64,000 bases of DNA from Saccharolobus caldissimus. GTDB lineage: Archaea; Thermoproteota; Thermoprotei_A; Sulfolobales; Sulfolobaceae. Below the pieces are notes generated by a model. It saw only the letters and a program-made list of their open reading frames with translations, ran no database searches and was not told the DNA's origin. The stretch spans positions 124,001 through 188,000 of the forward strand of contig NZ_AP025226.1 of NCBI RefSeq assembly GCF_020886315.1. Direction: 5' to 3'. The translations under genes were made by a program, and so were the position numbers. Positions 22,940-30,933 of the stretch are shown here, piece after piece. The first letter of the stretch is position 1. Every line of letters begins with the position of its first letter.

Positions 22940-24098
22940 TCTCTAATAAAGTTTTAACTACTATATTTTTATCCACTGCTAACTTAATCTCCTTAGTTTT
23001 GCCATATCTACCTCTATTCACTACCTTCGCAGTAAGTATGCCTACCATATCTAATTCATTTAAAATATCACTCACTCTCCTTTGAGTAATAGCTTCTACC
23101 CCCAACTTTCTAGTAAGAGATAAGTATTCTTCATAAACAGCCCCTGTAGTCAAAACGCCCCCATCATTAGATTTAAGGACAACTGCTGCTAGAACTAGCT
23201 TAGAATGGAATGGCAAAGTTAATATTATATCATGTACTCTATCCCTTTCAATCTCCGTTTTAGCAATATATACATACTCTTCCTTAACTTTAGAATCTCT
23301 TAATCTTTCAGCTATTTCTCCAGCTACACGTAAAAGGTCTAGAGCTCTTCTTGCATCACCGTGTTCCCTCGCAGCTAAAGCTGCACATAACTTTATTACG
23401 TTATCTGATACTACGCCATCATTAAACGCCATTTGTGCTCTTTTCCTTAATATATCTTCAAGCTCATCAGCATTATAGGGAGGAAATACAAGTTCCTCTT
23501 CTCCTAAACTACTTTTTACTCTAGGATCTAATGAATCAACGAACTTAACATCGTTTGTTATACCTATTATAGAAACTTTACTCTTATTTATTTCACTATT
23601 TATTCGACTTAATCGATATAAAATATCGTCATTGTATTTTTTGATAAATGCGTCTATTTCGTCCAATACTATAACAATTGGTAAATTATATTCATTTATA
23701 GCTTTAATTAATCTTCTATATAATTCCGCAATTGACAAGCCAGTAAATGGAACTTTAATACTTAATGCCTCTAACAAGTCAGCCAATATTCTATATGGAG
23801 TATCACTTTGTCTTGTATTAATATAAATATATCTAAATTTCTCTGGAAACTTCCTATGTAAGTTAGATAATACAAACTTAGTTACAGCAGTTTTACCAGT
23901 GCCAGTTAAACCATATATAAATATATTGTTAGGTTTTTCGCCTCTATATAGGGGAGCTAATATACTTGCAACTTTCCTAATCTGTTCCTCTCTATGCGGT
24001 AATTCATCTGGTACGTAATCAGGCATTAAATAATCCCTGTTCTTAAAAATACTAGATACTCTAAAAGTGGAGATAACTTCGTCGATTATATCGCTCAT
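22908..24098 (-). CDS. cdc6-1: Origin recognition protein Orc1/Cdc6-1
   Basis: 396 residues. AAA+ part: Walker A GLTGTGKT (63-70), Walker [12 protein letters not shown] (about 141-151), sensor 1 SIIGITND and sensor 2 [12 protein letters not shown]; then a winged-helix domain (about 300-390) ending in [18 protein letters not shown]. Start and whole sequence resemble Cdc6-1 of Sulfolobus, which binds ORB elements at oriC1 and recruits MCM. Its gene abuts an intergenic region with such elements, on the expected side. Confidence 0.95.
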   Translation of the reverse strand: MSDIIDEVISTFRVSSIFKNRDYLMPDYVPDELPHREEQIRKVASILAPLYRGEKPNNIFIYGLTGTGKTAVTKFVLSNLHRKFPEKFRYIYINTRQSDTPYRILADLLEALSIKVPFTGLSIAELYRRLIKAINEYNLPIVIVLDEIDAFIKKYNDDILYRLSRINSEINKSKVSIIGITNDVKFVDSLDPRVKSSLGEEELVFPPYNADELEDILRKRAQMAFNDGVVSDNVIKLCAALAAREHGDARRALDLLRVAGEIAERLRDSKVKEEYVYIAKTEIERDRVHDIILTLPFHSKLVLAAVVLKSNDGGVLTTGAVYEEYLSLTRKLGVEAITQRRVSDILNELDMVGILTAKVVNRGRYGKTKEIKLAVDKNIVVKTLLESDNRFADIWS

Positions 24099-24157
24099 CT
24101 TTTACAGTATTTATAATCTATCTTTTTAAGGCATGAAACATTTTACCGGGGAGTAAA

Positions 24158-24182
24158 AAACCCCTTTATTTCCACTGGAAAG
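24158..24182 (-). other. ORB element A of oriC1
   Basis: On the reverse strand it reads TTTCCAGTGGAAATAAAGGG followed by GTT, carrying the inverted TTCCAGTGGAAA and the G-rich AAGGGG tail of the Sulfolobus origin recognition box. This is the best match of the three. Confidence 0.82.
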
Positions 24183-24207
24183 CATTAAAAACACAAATTT
24201 TCAGATA

Positions 24208-24230
24208 CACCCCACAGCTTCTTTTGGAAC
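24208..24230 (-). other. ORB element B of oriC1 (diverged)
   Basis: On the reverse strand it reads GTTCCAAAAGAAGCTGTGGG then GTG. TTCCA, the spacing and the G-run agree with the ORB consensus; the second half of the inverted part is poorly kept. Confidence 0.55.
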
Positions 24231-24353
24231 TAATTTACGAGTCTAAAGGATATTTATTTTACGGAAAGCGGAATTTAAGTTATGGTTTGTATATTAAATT
24301 ATGAAAGGATAAAACATTGAAAACAATTAACACAGTAGTCTAGCTATTAGTTT

Positions 24354-24374
24354 TTCCACAAGAAATAAAGGGGT
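24354..24374 (+). other. ORB element C of oriC1
   Basis: Forward copy TTCCACAAGAAATAAAGGGG plus T, on the far side of the AT-rich core and in opposite orientation to the other two. The G-run with AAATAAA is kept exactly as in element A. Confidence 0.72.
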
Positions 24375-24545
24375 CTCTCTGTCTATTAATATATTTTTAT
24401 TTTTGACTAAAATGTGAAAAATTTAAGACTTTTAGTACATCTAAATAAAATAATCACTATTATAATCTACTTAAGCGTTTTAGTTATAGTTCTCTTATTA
24501 TAAAGAAGATCCTTACAATCCTGTACACTCATATCTGATAAACTT

Positions 24546-24830
<285 letters not shown>

Positions 24831-25129
24831 ATGTTTTTATCATGGCTTGCCTTTTAAAGTTAGACGATTCTCACATCAGTCCTTAATTATAATAAATTGA
24901 TTTTTTATTCTGTATATACATAAAATACAAGCAATAAAGAAATATAAAATATAGATTAATGGATAGTATTTTATTATATAATAAATTTTTCATTAATTTG
25001 CATATAATAATTATTAAAAGTTAAGATTTTCTTCATTAAAATATAATTATAAATTATATATAGTCAAGATAGATTCTATACTGACTAGGGATAACTGATA
25101 AATATATGAATTTATAAAATGTAAATATA
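24831..25129. other. AT-rich intergenic region with no gene seen
   Basis: About 300 very AT-rich bases between the int(N) remnant and the SWIM-protein gene. I see no stable RNA, no ORB-like site and no repeat. The last 40 bases (TTTATAAAATG near 25110-25120) may hold the promoter of the following gene. It could be decayed remains of the integrated element. Confidence 0.5.
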
Positions 25130-25495
25130 GTGAGCGTGGAAGATTATCGTATACAGATAAAAGCGCGGAAGGCTGTAAAAGAAAAAAGATATATAAATAT
25201 ACGTTCTTCTGACGGAATTTTTTCTATTTTTATTTATCTTGGAAAATCTCAAGACTATATAGTAACTTCTAATGCATGTACGTGTCCTTCATACCTTTTT
25301 AATGTAATTCTTAAGAAAAAGCATAAATATTGTTATCATATAATAGGTTTAAAATATGCTTTAACTGCTGAGCAAATAACAAGAATTATGCTACCAATTA
25401 ATGAAATAAGGGATATATTAATTGATATTTACGCTTATGGAAAATCTTTAAAACTAAGAAAGTTAATGAGCAGAAAGGAGAATGACTTTGAATGA
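25130..25495 (+). CDS. Small SWIM zinc-finger protein
   Basis: 121 residues from a GTG. ACTCPSYLFN...KYCYHIIGLKYA gives the CxC-xn-CxH pattern of a SWIM domain (about 49-76), with little else in the protein. SWIM proteins of similar size in eukaryotes (Sws1/Zswim7) and archaea are linked to RecA-family recombinases; such a role here is inferred. It overlaps the start of the next small gene by 14 bases and leads a chain of genes continuing to RNase P RNA. Confidence 0.75.
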   Translation: MSVEDYRIQIKARKAVKEKRYINIRSSDGIFSIFIYLGKSQDYIVTSNACTCPSYLFNVILKKKHKYCYHIIGLKYALTAEQITRIMLPINEIRDILIDIYAYGKSLKLRKLMSRKENDFE

Positions 25496-25631
25496 TGTAC
25501 AATTAGTATTTATAGCTACTATTTTGATTTTAATATTTATTATTATTTATATTGTATTTGTAGAGTTTCCTATAAAATCTTCAGCTACAAAGGATATATA
25601 TACTAAAAAGAAGAAAGGTAAAAATAAGTGA
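25482..25631 (+). CDS. 49-residue single-span membrane protein
   Basis: ATG at 25482 opens a 49-codon frame: MTLNDVQLVFIATILIL then a run of Ile/Tyr/Val (residues 8-28) forming one transmembrane segment, and a very basic C-terminus (KKKKGKNK). AAAGGAG just upstream is a fair Shine-Dalgarno. It overlaps both neighbours (SWIM gene and the Elf1-like GTG at 25628), which argues for a real, coupled gene. No family recognised. By topology rules the basic tail would be cytoplasmic. Confidence 0.65.
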   Translation: MTLNDVQLVFIATILILIFIIIYIVFVEFPIKSSATKDIYTKKKKGKNK

Positions 25632-25951
25632 TAGAGTTGGGCGGAAGAAGACGTAAAAGGACAAAGATTATAAGGGTTAAGCCTAAAATACCTAAAACCT
25701 TTGAATGTCCTAGATGTGGTAAAGTGTCAATAAGTATAAGCATAAAAGATGGGATAGCTAAGATTTCTTGCGGAAATTGCGGTCTATATACTGAGGTTGA
25801 TGTTCCTCCAGTCTTTGATGAGGCAAATGCTTACTCTAAATTTATAGATCTTTATTTAGAAGGAAAGCTACAAATAAAAGAGAGAACGGAAGAAATTACT
25901 GAAGAAGAAAATGAAACTGAAGGGGAAAGTGAAGAAGTACATATTAGATAA
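25628..25951 (+). CDS. Elf1-like transcription elongation factor
   Basis: 107 residues from a GTG that overlaps the previous stop (GTGA). Basic N-terminus ([18 protein letters not shown]) then a four-cysteine zinc ribbon CPRCG...CGNCG (about 26-50) and an acidic Glu-rich tail, the layout of eukaryotic Elf1 and its archaeal homologues, which bind elongating RNA polymerase. The 3' end overlaps the next gene by 41 bases. Confidence 0.82.
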   Translation: MIELGGRRRKRTKIIRVKPKIPKTFECPRCGKVSISISIKDGIAKISCGNCGLYTEVDVPPVFDEANAYSKFIDLYLEGKLQIKERTEEITEEENETEGESEEVHIR

Positions 25952-26660
25952 ATTAGCTGATGAGAAAAGATTACATTTTTCATTACTTGATCCATATAAG
26001 ATAAAAACTGAGAATGAGTTAAATTATATTGCAAAAAATTTGTATGAAGCCGGAACTGATGCGTTCTTAATAGGGGGAACTTTAGGTGTTTCAAAGGAAA
26101 GATTAGATTTTGTTCTTTCTTCTCTCGAAGAATATGAGATACCTAAAATAATATTTCCTAGTAATATAAACTTAATATCAGAAATAGCAGATGCATTACT
26201 ATTTTTATCTCTTTTAAACTCTGATGATATATACTATATTATAGGTGCGCATATAGTAGCAGCCCCTATTATAAAAATGTTACAACTTGAGGCAATACCT
26301 ACTGGGTATGTGATAATAGGATATGGTGGAACGGCAGCACATGTAGGTAGGGCTAGGGTAATACCATATGATAATTTTGAGTTAGCGTTAGCGTATACAT
26401 TAGCTGCAGAATATTTAGGGATGAGTTTTGTATATCTTGAGGCAGGATCTGGTGCTCCAGAACCAGTCAGACCTGAAATGATTTCATTTATTAAAAAAAT
26501 TACAAATATTCCATTAATAGTGGGTGGAGGTATAAAAGGTGTAGATATAGCGAGAAGATTAACGGAAGCTGGTGCTGATATAATAGTAACCGGTAATATA
26601 ATAGAAAATGACCTCGAAAGGGCAATAAAAATAATAAGGGGAATTAAGAATAATTGGTGA
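25911..26660 (+). CDS. Geranylgeranylglyceryl phosphate synthase
   Basis: 249 residues. It joins geranylgeranyl diphosphate to glycerol-1-phosphate, the first committed step in archaeal ether lipids. TIM-barrel PcrB/GGGPS motifs: [37 protein letters not shown] and LIVGGGIKG with VTGNIIE for phosphate binding. The ATG at 25911 ([10 protein letters not shown]) fits the family; GTG at 25929 is an alternative. It is followed after 5 bases by the Sec61 beta gene. Confidence 0.95.
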   Translation: MKLKGKVKKYILDKLADEKRLHFSLLDPYKIKTENELNYIAKNLYEAGTDAFLIGGTLGVSKERLDFVLSSLEEYEIPKIIFPSNINLISEIADALLFLSLLNSDDIYYIIGAHIVAAPIIKMLQLEAIPTGYVIIGYGGTAAHVGRARVIPYDNFELALAYTLAAEYLGMSFVYLEAGSGAPEPVRPEMISFIKKITNIPLIVGGGIKGVDIARRLTEAGADIIVTGNIIENDLERAIKIIRGIKNNW

Positions 26661-26665
26661 TTAAT

Positions 26666-26833
26666 ATGCCTGCATCTAAGAAGAAGAAAGAGACTGTTCC
26701 ATTGGTATCTATGGCAGGGTTAATAAGATATTATGAAGAAGAGAAAGAAAAGATAAAAGTTGACCCTAAAATCGTTGTTGGAGTTAGTATCGCGTTAACA
26801 ATAGCAGTAATTGTTGCTACAAAAATATTTTAA
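26666..26833 (+). CDS. secG: Preprotein translocase subunit Sec61 beta (SecG)
   Basis: 55 residues: a basic start MPASKKKKETVPLVSMAGLI, a charged stretch RYYEEEKEKIKVDPK and one C-terminal transmembrane helix (about 36-54). This is the short archaeal Sec61 beta. The conserved AGLIRYYEEE and the Asp-Pro before the membrane span are diagnostic. GGTGATT four bases before the ATG is a good Shine-Dalgarno. It directly precedes the RNase P RNA gene (24 bases). Confidence 0.92.
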   Translation: MPASKKKKETVPLVSMAGLIRYYEEEKEKIKVDPKIVVGVSIALTIAVIVATKIF

Positions 26834-26857
26834 TAAGTAAAAGAGAGATAACTAATT

Positions 26858-27162
26858 GGGGGCCTCTAGGGGGGTAACGGGTTCGCTGAGGAAACTCCGG
26901 CCTCCAACCCCCATAGGAACCCCGAAAGGGGTGAGGATAGTATCCTCGGCAACTGCACAGAAACGCAAGCCCTAGATTTTGATAGATGAGTGGATCTACT
27001 AACAGGTAACTGTTAGTAGTACATGATAGATGATAAATCTAGGGCTTGAAACGGCAGTCCTCCTAGGAGCAAGTTCTGGGGGGATGAGCAGGGGGTCGAC
27101 TCTCAGTAGTACGCTTAGTCGAATCCCCCAAAACAGAAGCCGGGTTATGCTAGGGGCCCCCC
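26858..27162 (+). ncRNA. rnpB: RNase P RNA
   Basis: 305 bases. The outer helix P1 pairs GGGGGCCTCTAG at the start with CTAGGGGCCCCC at the end. The conserved core pieces are present: GAGGAAACTCCGGCC near the start, GCAACTGCACAGAAAC in the middle and ACAGAAGCCGGGTTATG near the 3' end, together with an inner GCCCTAGATTT...AAATCTAGGGC hairpin. This is the catalytic RNA that trims tRNA 5' ends. Its last 13 bases overlap the convergent tsr3 coding end. Confidence 0.95.
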
Positions 27163-27656
27163 ATAATTTCTCCCAAGATTTGACTTTCTATTTCTAGTAT
27201 TTCTCTCTCATTTCTTTTGTAATATAATTCAAATAAATTCTCATTAAGTTTATAAAATGTTAATCCCCATTTTACTAATGAAAGTAATTGTAACCCTAAT
27301 TCTTTTTCGCCAATGATGATCAAACTAGCCGATACTGCTTCTAAGGAAGATAATTTAAAAGGTTTAGCATAATTAATAGGATTTCCCGCTAATAAAAATG
27401 GTAGTCTTCGACTTAGTTTACTCTCATATTTTCTAAAGAATTTTTCATCAGATTTATTCCATGAGCTATCCAAGACAGTTAAACCTTTTCTTTCTATGAT
27501 TTCTCTGTCATCTATAGATAAAACTCTTTTAGATATTGGATTTAGTATTATTCCTATAGGTTTTTTAGTCGATGTTGCTATACCGTTTCTTATCATCCTT
27601 TTAGCTGTACATTTTTTTGGGTCATCTTGTTCAAATTCAATCACAAAAATTCGCAT
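27150..27656 (-). CDS. tsr3: 16S rRNA aminocarboxypropyltransferase Tsr3
   Basis: 168 residues from the ATG at 27656 (MRIFVIEFEQDDPKKCTAKR); a TTG four codons earlier is less likely. The sequence ISKRVLSIDDREII, LTVLDSSWN and RRLPFLLAGNPINYAKPFKLSSLEA is typical of Tsr3 (DUF367), which adds the acp group from SAM to a hypermodified uridine of small-subunit rRNA. LDSSWN replaces the common LDCSWN. Its 3' end runs 13 bases into the RNase P RNA gene on the opposite strand. Confidence 0.92.
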   Translation of the reverse strand: MRIFVIEFEQDDPKKCTAKRMIRNGIATSTKKPIGIILNPISKRVLSIDDREIIERKGLTVLDSSWNKSDEKFFRKYESKLSRRLPFLLAGNPINYAKPFKLSSLEAVSASLIIIGEKELGLQLLSLVKWGLTFYKLNENLFELYYKRNEREILEIESQILGEIMGGP

Positions 27657-27709
27657 TAATTGTCGCAAAGTTCTTATATCTTTGCAAAATTAAAACTTAT
27701 GGGCTAAAA

Positions 27710-27961
27710 ATGGCTAGTGCAATTGTGCTCATAAATACAGATGCAGGAGGAGAAGAGGAAGTATTTGAAAAATTAAAAAATATGAACGAGGTTGTCGAAG
27801 CTTATATAGTATATGGCGTTTATGACATAGTTATAAAAGTCGAAACTGAGAATATGGATAAACTAAAGAATTTTATAAGTAATTCTATTAGAAAAATTCC
27901 CAAAGTACGATCTACACTAACAATGATAATAATGGAGGGTAAAAGCGTAGTTAAAAAATGA
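27710..27961 (+). CDS. Stand-alone Lrp/AsnC ligand-binding (RAM) domain protein
   Basis: 83 residues from ATG 27710. The beta-alpha-beta fold of the Lrp effector domain is recognisable (AIVLINTDAGGEEEVFEKL, VVEAYIVYGVYDIVIKVE, IRKIPKVRSTLTMIIME) with no DNA-binding part. Such proteins may bind amino acids or pair with full Lrp regulators. TTCTTATATC at 27671-27680 is a TATA-like box. The stop overlaps the TiaS start (ATGA), so they are coupled. Confidence 0.82.
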   Translation: MASAIVLINTDAGGEEEVFEKLKNMNEVVEAYIVYGVYDIVIKVETENMDKLKNFISNSIRKIPKVRSTLTMIIMEGKSVVKK

Positions 27962-29277
27962 AATACCTTATAGGAATCGATGATCATGATTCTTATAAAT
28001 TAGGATGTACCACTCATTTTTCAATAATTTTATTATCAAGGCTAATTAAATATCATAGCATAAAAATATTGGATTTACCTTATTTAGTTAGATTAAACCC
28101 AAATATACCTTGGAAAACTAGGGGTAACGCAAGCATAAGATTAGCTGTAGAATTTAATGGTGATAAAAAAGAGTTAGCTGATATCGTTTTCTCATATTCG
28201 ATGGAATACATAAAAAATGTTTCGTTTGCAACTGATTTTGGAAGAAAACCTGGAGTTGCTGTAATAGCTTATGAAGATTTACAGAGATACGAGGCCCTTT
28301 TAAATAATTTTTATATTAAGGCAGTTTCTGATGTAATTCCATTAGATTATGCTAAACGTATTGCTGAAAAAGTCAATATAGAAATTAGGGGTGATAGGGG
28401 AATCATTGGTAGTGTTGCTGCCTTAGGTGTACATGGAAATTATACATATGAATTAATTACATATAGAAAAAGGGAGAATTGGTTAAGAAAAAGAGAAATA
28501 GACGATAACAGTGTAAGAGAAATAGACGATAAGTTTTTTCCAATGACTTTCGCTAATTATGACTATATTAAAAAGAAACCTGTTATCTTATCTCATGGTA
28601 ACGATCCAGTATTATATGGAATTAGAGGGACTTCTATAAATGTTTTATTACGAGCATTAAAAATAATTAAAGTTAATGAAGATATAGATTTCTTTGCGAT
28701 ATTCAAATCAAATCAAGGTACTGATATTCATTTTAAACGATTAAGTGAACATTTTTATCAACAAATCAAAAAAATTATAAATATAGATCAAATTTCAATA
28801 ATACAAGGAGGAGATGTAATCATTAAGAGTGCTGAAGGCGATACAATATTCGTATATAAAGAAACTGGGGAGTTAAACCAAGCAGCGAAGGAGCTGAAAA
28901 GAGGAGATAAACTAGAGATTTACGGTTCAGTAAAACCTTCAATAAAATATAAAAAAGTTATTGAACTTGAAAGATTTAAAATCATTGAACTTAATGATAA
29001 AATTTATGCAAATCCAATTTGTCCTAAATGTGGAAAATCAATGGAATCCATAGGTAAAGGCAAGGGATTTAGATGTAAAAAATGTCGATATATCTCCAAT
29101 TTACAAGAAAAAGTGATAAAAATGATACCTAGAACGCTATCTTTAGGCGTTTATCAATCGAGGTATTATAGGCATTTAACCAGACCATTATTTTTAGAGC
29201 CAATATCTGAAAATATAGATGAAGAAATTCAATATATCTCAATTTTAGAAAAATTATGTAGAGAGTTATCTTTATAA
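27958..29277 (+). CDS. tiaS: tRNA(Ile2) 2-agmatinylcytidine synthetase TiaS
   Basis: 439 residues. It attaches agmatine to C34 of tRNA-Ile(CAU) so that it reads AUA. N-terminal GIDDHDSYKLGCTTHF carries the Asp-rich ATP/Mg site; GDRGIIGSVAALG and GTDIHF are in the ferredoxin/OB region, and the C-terminal zinc ribbon is CPKCG...CKKCRY (about 357-380). The tail after the ribbon, SLGVYQSRYYRHLTRPL, is typical. Four-base overlap with the Lrp-like gene. Confidence 0.94.
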   Translation: MKYLIGIDDHDSYKLGCTTHFSIILLSRLIKYHSIKILDLPYLVRLNPNIPWKTRGNASIRLAVEFNGDKKELADIVFSYSMEYIKNVSFATDFGRKPGVAVIAYEDLQRYEALLNNFYIKAVSDVIPLDYAKRIAEKVNIEIRGDRGIIGSVAALGVHGNYTYELITYRKRENWLRKREIDDNSVREIDDKFFPMTFANYDYIKKKPVILSHGNDPVLYGIRGTSINVLLRALKIIKVNEDIDFFAIFKSNQGTDIHFKRLSEHFYQQIKKIINIDQISIIQGGDVIIKSAEGDTIFVYKETGELNQAAKELKRGDKLEIYGSVKPSIKYKKVIELERFKIIELNDKIYANPICPKCGKSMESIGKGKGFRCKKCRYISNLQEKVIKMIPRTLSLGVYQSRYYRHLTRPLFLEPISENIDEEIQYISILEKLCRELSL

Positions 29278-29570
29278 GGATTGCTAATAAATTAAAATTA
29301 TAAATAAAAATTTTTTATATTAATAAGAATTGTATGACGAATCTTTTGGTTTAATATAAAATCATTATATAAATAGTATATTGTCAACTATCGATAAATA
29401 TATTTAAACTAAAATTAGTTCTACAAATAATTTGAAAAAGAAATAATCAAAATTTAATATATTTTATTTCTAATTTTTGTTATAAATTTGTAGTAACGTA
29501 AACTCGACTAATATATCTTGAGGGAAAGAAAAAGTGGATAGTACGTCTATAAGTTAGGAGGATTTGAACG
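29278..29570. other. AT-rich intergenic region with no gene seen
   Basis: About 290 AT-rich bases after tiaS. Nothing beyond scattered TATA-like words; the final AGGAGG (29557-29562) is the ribosome site of the int(N) remnant that follows. Confidence 0.5.
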
Positions 29571-29750
<180 letters not shown>

Positions 29751-29883
29751 TTTATTATCGTTTTATTATTTTGCTTTTATGTTTTTAATGATTTAACATG
29801 GCATAACATATATCTTTATATAGAGATTGGAAATTAACTAGATTTCTAATTTATCGATTACAAAATAAATATGAAAAATAACT

Positions 29884-30660
29884 GATAGTGTCGTCATTAG
29901 GGTATAAATTCTGGGATTAGCCTTCTCTCCCATAAGACTAGGGCTATAGAATACTTCATCATGCTTATGCTCCTATTCACTGCCTTTGTTGCCCTCTTGA
30001 AACGTATAAGCCTATCCCTTAGTGAGGAATGAAGTGCCTCGTTGGGGTTAACGGGTGAGACTACCGTGTGATCCTTTAACCAAAAGTAAACGTTGTAATC
30101 ATCACTAACCCACCATCTGGCAAGTACATTTTAATCTCACTGAAAGTATTCTCATCCCTATCACCAACAGAGTAAACTAGGTAGAGTCCAAGACTTGTGT
30201 AAACGTAACAAGTGAAGACCCACTTGTAGAAAGCCCTAGTGTTTCTGTACAAGTACGTCCACATCTCATCAACAACCTTAGTAACAACCTTACCCTTAAC
30301 AAACTCTTTAGCCTTATTCCATAAGTCAACTAGCTTCTCATACTTCCTCCCACCATAACGCTTAATCCAAGTGAAAACAGTACCCAAAGGTACGTTAAGA
30401 ACCCTAGAAATAGCCCTCATACTCATACCATTAGCATACATTCTTAAAGCCTCCTCCTTAACCCTCTTATGATGCCTAGAAGCATCACCCAAAAAACGCT
30501 TACCACAATCCCCATACTTCTGCCTACCCCAAGACTTACCACACTTAACAACATGATGACCACCACAAGAGGGACAAGAAATGTCATGCCTAATTACAGG
30601 CTTCCTACCCATAAGTAATACTCGTAATACAAGAATTTATACCCTAATGACGACACTATC
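29884..30660 (-). mobile_element. IS1-family insertion sequence, 777 bp, complete ends
   Basis: Terminal inverted repeats of 29 bases at 29884-29912 and 30632-30660 are perfect copies of each other, and an 8-base duplication lies outside. Length (777) and the encoded zinc-finger plus DDE transposase are typical of IS1. The base composition is visibly richer in G and C than the neighbours. The only cargo is the transposase, which carries one frameshift. Inserted just beyond the 5' end of tRNA-Arg in non-coding DNA. Confidence 0.93.
29897..30612 (-). pseudogene. IS1-family transposase, frameshifted
   Basis: Starts MGRKPVIRHDISCPSCGGHH with the InsA-like zinc finger (one Cys of the second pair seems lost), an HTH (about 60-85) and the DDE domain beginning VDEMWTYLYRNTRAFYKWVF. 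The intact frame stops after 178 codons at 30076. The missing end (WVSDDYNVYFWLKDHTVVSP to RRLIPEFIP) continues in another frame from about 30110 to a stop at 29897. The total of 716 bases is not a multiple of three, so one base was lost or two gained near the D-x2-W motif. No A-run slippery site is seen, so inactivation rather than programmed shifting is likely. Confidence 0.85.
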
Positions 30661-30772
30661 AAATAACTATTGAATTAGGAATATTAAAAAGCAATTTATC
30701 CTAACTTATCGGTAGCTCAGAAGACTTAATATTAGTAGAAAAAAATAATTAAGACTATATTATGAGGTAAGA

Positions 30773-30877
30773 ATGGTGCAATATATGATTTTAGAAGAGG
30801 AATGGGATGAGGAGTGGGATGAAGAGCTGGAAGAAGAGTGGGAGGAAGAAGATTTATTAGAAGAGGAGGAATGGTAA
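30773..30877 (+). CDS. 34-residue hyperacidic protein
   Basis: ATG at 30773 behind GAGGTAAG opens a frame of 34 residues: MVQYMILEEEWDEEWDEELE then more of the same, ending EEEEW. It is more than half Glu/Asp, with tryptophans spaced among acidic runs. The strong Shine-Dalgarno and the codon-regular repeat argue for translation, but the low complexity could also arise by chance expansion. It lies just upstream of ABCE1 (57 bases between). No family recognised; mimicry of nucleic acid or binding to a basic ribosomal or polymerase surface is speculation. Confidence 0.55.
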   Translation: MVQYMILEEEWDEEWDEELEEEWEEEDLLEEEEW

Positions 30878-30933
30878 TAAGAGAGGGGTAATTTCTTTTT
30901 TAAATTATCTTTTTACTTGCAGTGGTGATTAAT

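Larger units (their letters stand above)
29876..30668. repeat. 8-bp target-site duplication flanking the IS1-like element
   Basis: AAATAACT occurs at 29876-29883 and again at 30661-30668, directly outside the two inverted repeats. An 8 to 9 base duplication is the norm for IS1-family insertion and shows the element arrived here by transposition and has not rearranged since. Confidence 0.9.

Noticed and set aside
27617-27709. Longer Lrp-like protein starting at 27617
   Set aside because: The first 31 codons overlap the tsr3 start antisense and do not look like the family; ATG 27710 fits the domain start and lies behind a TATA-like box.
30076-30120. Programmed frameshifting in the IS1-like transposase
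   Set aside because: The shift falls in the DDE part, not at the insA-insB junction, and no A-rich slippery heptamer is seen there.
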